Program-made: the position numbers and the translations under genes | Part shown: positions 1 through 5,102 of the stretch, one piece after another | Position numbering within the stretch: position 1 is the first letter of the stretch | Layout of the letters: every line of letters begins with the position of its first letter | Assembly (NCBI GenBank): GCA_006226985.1 | Contig: SBGC01000172.1 | Coordinates: forward strand, 1 to 5,946 | Length of the DNA stretch: 5,946 bases | Origin: Bacillota bacterium | GTDB lineage: Bacteria; Bacillota_I; Bacilli_A; Acholeplasmatales; Acholeplasmataceae | Direction of reading: 5' to 3' | Notes under the pieces: model-generated | What the model saw: the letters and a program-made list of their open reading frames with translations, nothing else | Databases searched by the model: none | What the model was told of the DNA's origin: nothing

Positions 1-21
1 TCTTCCCTTTCTAAATTATAG

Positions 22-30
22 TGTTATAAT
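22..30 (+). promoter_or_regulatory. Extended -10 promoter element of the hyd operon
   Basis: TGTTATAAT at 22-30 is a perfect TATAAT hexamer (25-30) preceded by the TGn extension, typical of housekeeping-sigma promoters with an extended -10. The expected -35 position (about 1-7, CT-rich) does not resemble TTGACA, which extended -10 promoters tolerate. Transcription would start near 36-38, leaving a leader of roughly 35 bases before the hydC start at 71. Sequence further upstream is outside the window, so operators such as a Rex site cannot be assessed; none is visible in the first 70 bases. Confidence 0.65.
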
Positions 31-58
31 GAAGTTGAAATCAACGATACAATTCAAT

Positions 59-64
59 AAGGAG
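59..64 (+). promoter_or_regulatory. Ribosome binding site that fixes the hydC start
   Basis: AAGGAG at 59-64 is followed by a 6-base spacer and ATG at 71. This is the ideal arrangement and selects ATG 71 over the in-frame ATG at 29, which lies inside the -10 box and has no Shine-Dalgarno sequence. Confidence 0.85.
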
Positions 65-70
65 TCAATT

Positions 71-562
71 ATGAACGCAAATTCACACATTTCAAGTGAA
101 AAGCTTGCTCTTTTTTACACGCAACTTGAAAAAAACAAAAAGTTACAAGGACCACTGATGCCGACATTGCATGATGCTCAGCATATTTTTGGTCATATTC
201 CACTAAAGATTCAAAAAATCATCTCACAAGAACTCGGGGAAAGTATTTCAAAAATTAATGGTGTTGTCACATTCTATGGGAACTTTTCACTAACACCTAA
301 AGGTAAGAAAACAATTGGTGTTTGCCTAGGTACTGCATGTTATGTGAGAGGATCACAAACGATTTTAGATACCATCGAAGACGAACTTAAAATCAAAGAT
401 GGTCAAACAACAAAAGATGGTGAATATACACTTCAATCAACACGATGCATCGGAGCGTGTGGTCTAGCACCTGTTTTTTCTGTTGGAGATAAGATTGTTG
501 GGAATGCCAACATATCAAAAGCTAAGGAAATACTTAAAGAAATGAGAGAACATATCAAATGA
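71..562 (+). CDS. hydC: HydC: NuoE-like [2Fe-2S] subunit of NAD(P)-linked [FeFe]-hydrogenase
   Basis: This 163-residue cytoplasmic protein belongs to the NuoE/24-kDa family. The N-terminal helical part (about 1-75) carries the family segment INGVVTFYGNFSLTPKGK. The C-terminal thioredoxin-like domain supplies four cluster ligands: C85 and C90 in VCLGTACYVRGS, then C126 and C130 in RCIGACGLAPV. Length is normal for HydC/NuoE. In HydABC complexes this subunit sits beside HydB, and its [2Fe-2S] cluster takes part in electron transfer near the FMN. The start is set by AAGGAG 6 bases upstream; an upstream in-frame ATG at 29 would add 14 residues but falls within the promoter. The stop overlaps the next start as ATGA. 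It could belong to a formate dehydrogenase or another NuoEF enzyme, but the downstream HydA makes HydC the best reading. Confidence 0.93.
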   Translation: MNANSHISSEKLALFYTQLEKNKKLQGPLMPTLHDAQHIFGHIPLKIQKIISQELGESISKINGVVTFYGNFSLTPKGKKTIGVCLGTACYVRGSQTILDTIEDELKIKDGQTTKDGEYTLQSTRCIGACGLAPVFSVGDKIVGNANISKAKEILKEMREHIK

Positions 563-942
563 AACTTTCAGAGATTATTGAGAAATATCACTGCAAGGTT
601 TATACACCAACGATATTAAAAGATAAAGAAGTCAATTATGGATTTTGTTCAGACTTGATGAGTGACGCACTCATGATTTTAAATTCAGTCAAAAATCCTA
701 AGATTTTAGAAAATAGTATTATTATCACCGGGTTATCAACAAATCAATCGATTAGAACTGCTGAAATGCTTGATGTCGATGTAGTTATTCTCGTTAGAGG
801 AAAAATGCCATCAGTTAAAGTTGTTGATTTAGCCATTGAATCACATGTGATGCTTTTGTCAACAGAACTTACGATGTTTAATCTTAGTGGTGCTTTATAC
901 CAAGATGGTATTAAAGGTATTACTTATAACGAACAATGGTAA
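559..942 (+). CDS. DRTGG-domain-like protein, first copy (hydrogenase-operon accessory)
   Basis: This is a small soluble protein of 127 residues with no signal peptide or membrane segment. After a short N-terminal region (1-25) comes a DRTGG-like core: FCSDLMSDAL (29-38), a hydrophobic strand followed by ITGLSTNQSIRTAEM (56-70), then VVILVRGKMPS (75-85) and VMLLSTELTMFNLSGALY (97-114). As I remember it, this pattern matches the DRTGG-type proteins found next to hydC in clostridial hydrogenase operons. DRTGG domains also occur with CBS domains in some pyrophosphatases and are suspected nucleotide-binding regulatory modules; no catalytic residues are evident. The start overlaps the hydC stop (ATGA) with only a weak GAGAGA upstream, suggesting translational coupling. 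A second, diverged copy lies at 1357-1692. The fold assignment is fairly good; the function is unknown. Confidence 0.75.
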   Translation: MKLSEIIEKYHCKVYTPTILKDKEVNYGFCSDLMSDALMILNSVKNPKILENSIIITGLSTNQSIRTAEMLDVDVVILVRGKMPSVKVVDLAIESHVMLLSTELTMFNLSGALYQDGIKGITYNEQW

Positions 943-1370
943 AAAAAGAATATCAAATTATCGCTAAAAATTATGATTTAGCGGGTCGTGCATCATCTGA
1001 TATAAAACGTACATTAAAAAGTATGAACACATGTCGTTCGCTCATGAAACGTGTATGCTCATCTTCATATGAAGCTGAAATCAATATTGTGATTCATTCA
1101 TATGGAGGATATGCGATATTTGAAATGAATGATCATGAGATTCGACTTGAATTTCATGACGATGGGCCAGGGATTTTAGATATTGAGCTTGCTATGCAAG
1201 AAGGTTATTCTACAGCTACAGAGCATGATCATATGAACGGTTTTGGAGCAGGAATGGGTCTATCAAATATTAAAAAATCAGCAGATACCATGGATCTAAA
1301 ATCAACCATCGATGGAACAGATCTCATTTTAACATTCAAAATAACAGGTGAATGCTATGACGAAGATTAA
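936..1370 (+). CDS. RsbW/SpoIIAB-like GHKL ATPase (anti-sigma-type kinase fold)
   Basis: This 144-residue stand-alone HATPase_c domain has the layout of anti-sigma factor kinases. The N box reads EAEINIVIHSY (E46, N50, H54), matching the E-x3-N pattern of RsbW/SpoIIAB. The G1 box is DDGPG (D75, G77, G79), and the G2 box is GFGAGMGLSNIKK (102-114) with the glycines of an ATP lid. All key ATP-binding residues are present, so it should bind ATP and may phosphorylate a protein on Ser/Thr. The usual partners (an STAS anti-anti-sigma factor and a sigma factor) are absent from the window; its neighbours are two DRTGG-like proteins. The start overlaps the upstream stop by 7 bases and lacks a properly spaced Shine-Dalgarno (AAAGGT ends 17 bases upstream), so coupling is likely. 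The target is unknown. Confidence 0.85.
   Translation: MVKKEYQIIAKNYDLAGRASSDIKRTLKSMNTCRSLMKRVCSSSYEAEINIVIHSYGGYAIFEMNDHEIRLEFHDDGPGILDIELAMQEGYSTATEHDHMNGFGAGMGLSNIKKSADTMDLKSTIDGTDLILTFKITGECYDED
1346..1351 (+). promoter_or_regulatory. Ribosome binding site that fixes the start at 1357
   Basis: AGGTGA at 1346-1351 matches the 3' half of the consensus AGGAGGTGA and sits 5 bases before ATG 1357. An in-frame GTG at 1348 is part of this Shine-Dalgarno itself, so it is an unlikely start. Confidence 0.7.
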
Positions 1371-1692
1371 GGATTTAGTTAATCAAAATTATCTTGTGCT
1401 CACAGATACAAACTTATTAGAAAATACATATGATGGTATTTATGCGACAGATTTGCTCAGTCAAGCGATTCATGCTGCTAAACACAAACAAGCACTTATT
1501 ACCATTATTGCTAATTTAAACACTGTTGCTGTTGCGATGATGATGGAACTTTCTTTAATTATCATTTCTAGTCATAAAGAAGTTTCACAAAAGATTATTG
1601 ATAAAGCAAATGAAGAACATATTACCATCATTTCAACCAAATTACATACACATGAAGTCATCATTGATATGTATCAAAGAGGATTGATATGA
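1357..1692 (+). CDS. DRTGG-domain-like protein, second copy (hydrogenase-operon accessory)
   Basis: This is a 111-residue soluble protein that follows the same plan as the product at 559-942. It has an N-terminal segment with YATDLLSQAIHAA, a strand and turn ITIIANLNTVAVAMMMEL, a second strand LIIISSHKE, and a last strand ITIISTKLHTHEVIIDMYQRG. This core is the DRTGG-like fold; the literal DRTGG signature is not conserved. The nucleotide or ligand it senses cannot be read from the sequence. It begins inside the ATPase gene (14-base overlap) and ends with an ATGA overlap into the PHP gene. The ATG at 1357 is preferred to GTG 1348 because AGGTGA lies 5 bases before the ATG; the longer form would add 3 residues. 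The two copies flanking an ATPase suggest a complex or heterodimer, which is inference. Confidence 0.72.
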   Translation: MTKIKDLVNQNYLVLTDTNLLENTYDGIYATDLLSQAIHAAKHKQALITIIANLNTVAVAMMMELSLIIISSHKEVSQKIIDKANEEHITIISTKLHTHEVIIDMYQRGLI

Positions 1693-2387
1693 GATTCTAT
1701 TATGATCTGCATATTCATACCGTTTTATCTCCTTGTGCTGATGTCTTAATGACACCTCATAATATTTTTAATATGGCGATGCTTAAAAAAATAGATATTA
1801 TAGCAATAACTGATCATAACTCATGTAAACAACTTTCGATGTGTGAAGAAATATCAAAATCATATGATATGCTCTTCATTCCAGGTGTTGAAATCTCTTT
1901 ATCTGAAGGATTTCATGTGCTTTGCTACTTTAAAACTGTTAAAGATGCGATGGCATTCGATAAAATTTTGGAGACCTATATCAAACATGAGGATGTCGAC
2001 CTTGATCTCTACAATGAACAAGCAATAACGAATGAATATGATGAAACCATTCAAACGTATCCCTATTTATTATCTTCAGATACTGATCTTTCCTTTGAAG
2101 AACTCATAAAGATTCTTAAAAACTTTGATGCAATATTAGGTTATGCACATCTCGATCGATCAAAACATAGTGGACTTCATCAAGTTCATGAAAAGCCACT
2201 GAATTTTGTAGAAATAACATCTCATGCATCGGATGCATTTATTGAGCAAAACTTACTGGATCGGTATCCGATATTCATCAATTCAGATGCACACCAAATT
2301 ACAAGTATTTCCGAAAGGAAATATAACTATATCGACTTAAAAGAATTGAACATCGACGCTTTCTTCAGGTATTTTCATCATGGATAA
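1689..2387 (+). CDS. PHP-domain protein, putative metal-dependent phosphoesterase
   Basis: This is a 232-residue cytoplasmic protein made of a single PHP domain. It has the metal-site motifs in order: DLHIHT (H8, H10), SPCAD (D18 as a possible ligand), ITDHNS (D42, H43), GVEIS (E68), FHVLCYF (H76), YAHLDRS (H154) and NSDAHQ (D200, H202). The ligand set looks complete, so activity on a phosphoester is plausible (trinuclear site in characterised PHP enzymes); the substrate is unknown. The segment SPCADVLMTPHNIFNMAMLK resembles PHP proteins I remember from clostridial HydABC operons. AGAGGA at 1678-1683 with a 5-base spacer supports the start, which overlaps the previous stop as ATGA; the end overlaps the next gene by 8 bases. 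DNA polymerase-type or histidinol phosphatase roles are less likely given the small size and context. Confidence 0.85.
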   Translation: MRFYYDLHIHTVLSPCADVLMTPHNIFNMAMLKKIDIIAITDHNSCKQLSMCEEISKSYDMLFIPGVEISLSEGFHVLCYFKTVKDAMAFDKILETYIKHEDVDLDLYNEQAITNEYDETIQTYPYLLSSDTDLSFEELIKILKNFDAILGYAHLDRSKHSGLHQVHEKPLNFVEITSHASDAFIEQNLLDRYPIFINSDAHQITSISERKYNYIDLKELNIDAFFRYFHHG

Positions 2388-2916
2388 TTTGTGTATTTAC
2401 TTTCTTGATTTAATGCAAAATTCGATTGCTGCTAAGGCTACTTTAATTGAACTTCATATGGTTGAAGATGACATGCTTCATGTTGTGATTAAAGATAATG
2501 GTCAAGGTATGTCAAAAGAAACATTAAGTCGAGCATCATCTCCTTTTTATTCCTCTAGAACAACCCGAAAGGTTGGATTGGGCTTGTCCATGATGAAAAT
2601 GCTGATTGATCAAACAGAAGGATCATTTGAGTTAAATTCTGAAATAGGCGTTGGAACGGAACTTAAACTAAAAATTAATCTAAAACACATTGATACACCA
2701 GATGTTGGTGACATCGGTGAACTCATTTACTTGATTAGCATTCATCAAGATGTCAAAGACTTTATCTTTACATATCAAGTAAATGGTGAAACATATATTT
2801 ATGATTTAAAAGAAATTAAAGAGATTTTAGGTGATGAATTGCAGTCTTTCACTGTCATGAAGACACTTAATGAAATGATAAACAAAGAAATCAATACGAT
2901 ACGAGGTACAAAATGA
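2380..2916 (+). CDS. GHKL ATPase with unknown C-terminal domain (histidine-kinase-like)
   Basis: The protein has 178 residues. The first 100 form an HATPase_c domain: N box FLDLMQNSIAAKA (D10, N14), G1 box KDNGQGM (D39, G41, G43), the F-box-like SPFYSSRTTRKVGLGLSMMK (54-73) with G66 and G68, and a G3-like GVGTEL (90-95). There is no sensor, HAMP or dimerisation/phosphoacceptor helix, so it is not a conventional histidine kinase despite probable database labels. Residues about 101-178 hold a family-specific tail with GDIGELIYLI and YDLKEIKEILGDE. It resembles the ATP-binding protein that precedes the ferredoxin-like gene in clostridial hydrogenase operons, and probably the gene called hydE in the Acetobacterium woodii hydCEDBA cluster (from memory; not the maturase HydE). 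The start overlaps the PHP gene by 8 bases with only a weak AGGT upstream. Confidence 0.82.
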   Translation: MDNLCIYFLDLMQNSIAAKATLIELHMVEDDMLHVVIKDNGQGMSKETLSRASSPFYSSRTTRKVGLGLSMMKMLIDQTEGSFELNSEIGVGTELKLKINLKHIDTPDVGDIGELIYLISIHQDVKDFIFTYQVNGETYIYDLKEIKEILGDELQSFTVMKTLNEMINKEINTIRGTK

Positions 2917-3281
2917 AATCATTAGAAGATTTAAAAAGACTTAGAGAAGAGACATTAAAAAAGATGACAATGCGTTATGTCGAAGATGGCATGCGTATTC
3001 AAGTTGGCATGGGCACATGCGGGATTGCATCTGGTGCGAAAGCGATATTGTCTCATTTTTTAGAATTGGTTGAGAAAAATGAGTTAAAAAATGTCAATGT
3101 CACACAAGTGGGTTGTATGGGTGAATGTGCTTATGAGCCGATGGCAGAATTGATTGATGCATCTGGACAATCATTTATTTACTGTTCACTCACAAAAGAG
3201 CTTGTTGAAGAAATCTTTGAATCACACATAATGAATCATGTGCCTGTGAAAAAGTATCTTTTAACAACAAGAAAAGGATAG
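2913..3281 (+). CDS. HydD-like thioredoxin-fold (2Fe-2S) ferredoxin-domain protein
   Basis: This is a 122-residue soluble protein related to the N-terminal domain of HydB and to the C-terminal domain of HydC. An N-terminal helix (1-22) is followed by IQVGMGTCGIASGA (C36) and TQVGCMGECAYEPM (C68, C72). The second cysteine of the usual first pair (C-x4-C) is replaced by Gly41, leaving three family-position cysteines; C91 is an extra one elsewhere. It may therefore bind an unusually ligated cluster or none. The position directly before hydB matches the small ferredoxin-like gene of clostridial operons and probably hydD of Acetobacterium woodii (from memory). GAGGT at 2903-2907 with a 5-base spacer supports the start; an ATGA overlap joins it to the ATPase gene. 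It ends in TAG, the only such stop here. Its role, possibly assembly or regulation, is not established. Confidence 0.83.
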   Translation: MKSLEDLKRLREETLKKMTMRYVEDGMRIQVGMGTCGIASGAKAILSHFLELVEKNELKNVNVTQVGCMGECAYEPMAELIDASGQSFIYCSLTKELVEEIFESHIMNHVPVKKYLLTTRKG

Positions 3282-3285
3282 GTGA
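3280..3285 (+). promoter_or_regulatory. Ribosome binding site that fixes the hydB start
   Basis: AGGTGA at 3280-3285 lies 5 bases before ATG 3291, the same geometry as at 1346-1357. The in-frame GTG at 3282 is inside the Shine-Dalgarno core. AAGGA at 3274-3278 would sit only 3 bases before that GTG, which is too close. Confidence 0.75.
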
Positions 3286-3290
3286 CTGAT

Positions 3291-5102
3291 ATGCTAGAAC
3301 GTATTCAAGTACTTATTTGTGGTGGTACAGGCTGTATGAGTTCAAATTCTAAAGAAATTAAGAAAGTCTTTGAGGAAGAACTAGCAGCTTGTGGGTTAGA
3401 AAAAGAAGTTGGGCTTGTTTTAACAGGCTGTTTCGGATTATGTGAAAAAGGTCCAGTCATTGTTGTCTATCCAGATGAGACATTTTATTCTCATGTAACA
3501 GTAGATGATGTCAAAGAAATCGTATCAGAACATTTATATAAAGGTCGCGTGGTTGAAAGACTTCTAGTTAAAGATCCTGTCGATAAGAAAAAAATTCAAA
3601 ATATTTCCCAACTTAAGTTTTTTGCTAAACAAAAAAGAATTGCATTAAGAAACTGTGGGAATATTAATCCTTTAGATATTACTGAGTACATCGCTAAAGA
3701 TGGTTACTTAGCACTTGGTAAAATTTTAACAGAGATGACTCCACAAGAGACTATTGATGTTGTCATCAAATCTGGTCTCCGTGGTCGTGGTGGTGGTGGC
3801 TTCCCTACAGGTAAAAAGTGGCAGTTTGCTGCTAATCAAGTAAGCAATCAAAAATATGTCATTTGTAATGCGGATGAGGGAGACCCAGGTGCTTTTATGG
3901 ACCGTGCTATTCTTGAAGGAGATCCACATTCCGTTTTAGAAGCCATGGCAATATGTGGTTATGCAATTGGTGCAAACCAAGGTTATATCTATGTAAGAGC
4001 AGAATATCCTGTTGCTGTTGAAAGATTACAACATGCGATTAATCAAGCTAAACAATATCGTCTCTTAGGAGAACGTTTATTTAATACGGATTTTTCATTT
4101 AGTATCGATATCAGACTTGGTGCAGGTGCCTTTGTATGTGGTGAAGAAACTGCATTAATCGCATCCATTGAAGGCTATCGTGGAATGCCAAGACTAAAAC
4201 CTCCTTTCCCAGCAGTCAAAGGGTTATGGGGTAAGCCAACGAATGTGAATAACGTTGAAACATTTGCAAATATACCGATTATTTTCCAAAAAGGTGCGGA
4301 TTGGTTTAAATCAATTGGTACGGAAAAATCAAGTGGAACAAAAGTGTTTGCACTTGGTGGAAAAATTGTTAATACAGGTTTAGTCGAAGTTCCTATGGGA
4401 ACAACCCTCCGTGAAATTGTTTATGATATTGGAGGAGGTATTCCAAATAAACGTAAATTTAAAGCCATTCAAACAGGTGGTCCATCAGGTGGTTGTATTA
4501 CAGAGAAAGATTTAGACACACCTATTGATTTTGAAAACTTAACAGCACTTGGATCTATGATGGGTTCAGGTGGGATGATCATTATGGATGAAGATAACTG
4601 TATGGTCGATGTTGCAAGATTTTATCTCGATTTTACTGTCGATGAATCATGTGGTAAGTGTACACCATGTCGTGAAGGAACGAAACAAATGCTTGACATC
4701 TTAAATCGTATTTGTGAAGGATTTGGAACGATGAAAGATATTGAGGAATTAGAAACGTTAGCACATATGATTCAAAATACATCATTATGTGGTCTTGGAC
4801 AAACTGCACCTAATCCTGTTTTATCAACATTAAAACATTTTAGATCAGAATATTTAGCTCACGTCTTAGATCGTACATGTCCAGCGGGTGTTTGTAGAGA
4901 ACTCACACACTTCGTCATTGATGAATCATGTATTGGTTGTACAAAATGTGCTAGAAGTTGCCCAACAAACGCAATATCTGGTTGGCCAAAACATATTCAT
5001 ACAATTGATTTAGACTTATGCATACGCTGTGGTGCATGTAAGAAAGCATGTCCTGTATCAGCAATATCATCGAAACCGATTCATAAAGAGGTAAGAGCAT
5101 GA
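3291..5102 (+). CDS. hydB: HydB: NuoF-like FMN/NAD(P)-binding subunit of [FeFe]-hydrogenase
   Basis: The protein has 603 residues from ATG 3291. Domains in order: a thioredoxin-like [2Fe-2S] domain (C10, C15, C47, C51); the NuoF flavin/NAD core with GLRGRGGGGFPTGKKW (162-177) and NADEGDPGAFMDRAILEGDP (193-212); a SLBB-type region around 350-410; a [4Fe-4S] site ESCGKCTPCREGT (C454, C457, C460) plus C500 in SLCGLGQ; and a C-terminal 2x[4Fe-4S] ferredoxin domain (C547, C550, C553, C557 and C577, C580, C583, C587). A further motif, CPAGVCRELTH (C530, C535, H540), is typical of HydB and could be a structural metal site. In HydABC enzymes this subunit oxidises or reduces NAD(P)H at FMN, and in bifurcating types handles ferredoxin. 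The 9-base gap to the preceding gene is the only gap in the operon; the end overlaps hydA as ATGA. The ferredoxin-rich C-terminus argues against complex I NuoF. Confidence 0.95.
   Translation: MLERIQVLICGGTGCMSSNSKEIKKVFEEELAACGLEKEVGLVLTGCFGLCEKGPVIVVYPDETFYSHVTVDDVKEIVSEHLYKGRVVERLLVKDPVDKKKIQNISQLKFFAKQKRIALRNCGNINPLDITEYIAKDGYLALGKILTEMTPQETIDVVIKSGLRGRGGGGFPTGKKWQFAANQVSNQKYVICNADEGDPGAFMDRAILEGDPHSVLEAMAICGYAIGANQGYIYVRAEYPVAVERLQHAINQAKQYRLLGERLFNTDFSFSIDIRLGAGAFVCGEETALIASIEGYRGMPRLKPPFPAVKGLWGKPTNVNNVETFANIPIIFQKGADWFKSIGTEKSSGTKVFALGGKIVNTGLVEVPMGTTLREIVYDIGGGIPNKRKFKAIQTGGPSGGCITEKDLDTPIDFENLTALGSMMGSGGMIIMDEDNCMVDVARFYLDFTVDESCGKCTPCREGTKQMLDILNRICEGFGTMKDIEELETLAHMIQNTSLCGLGQTAPNPVLSTLKHFRSEYLAHVLDRTCPAGVCRELTHFVIDESCIGCTKCARSCPTNAISGWPKHIHTIDLDLCIRCGACKKACPVSAISSKPIHKEVRA

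Noticed and set aside
29..70. Upstream in-frame ATG giving a 177-residue HydC
   Set aside because: The ATG is part of the TATAAT box and has no ribosome binding site. ATG 71 has a perfect AAGGAG with a 6-base spacer, and the extra residues show no family similarity.
559..942. HPr kinase/phosphorylase, a label sometimes attached to DRTGG relatives
   Set aside because: There is no Walker A motif or HPr kinase catalytic signature, and the protein is far too short.
1843..2028. Plus-strand 61-codon frame within the PHP gene
   Set aside because: It lies wholly inside a gene with clear PHP motifs on the same strand, has no recognisable motif, and is a chance frame.
2380..2916. Two-component sensor histidine kinase
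   Set aside because: Only the ATPase domain is present; there is no phosphoacceptor histidine domain, sensor or response regulator.
3282..3290. GTG start for HydB directly after the preceding stop
   Set aside because: The GTG is inside the AGGTGA Shine-Dalgarno for ATG 3291, and AAGGA lies too close to serve the GTG.
3726..3929. Minus-strand 67-codon frame
   Set aside because: It is antisense to the conserved NuoF flavin core; its Thr run is the reverse of the glycine-rich GRGGGG codons.
3291..5102. Respiratory complex I NuoF
   Set aside because: No other Nuo membrane or quinone-site genes are present. The extra N-terminal [2Fe-2S] and C-terminal 2x[4Fe-4S] domains and the adjacent HydA are hallmarks of HydB.
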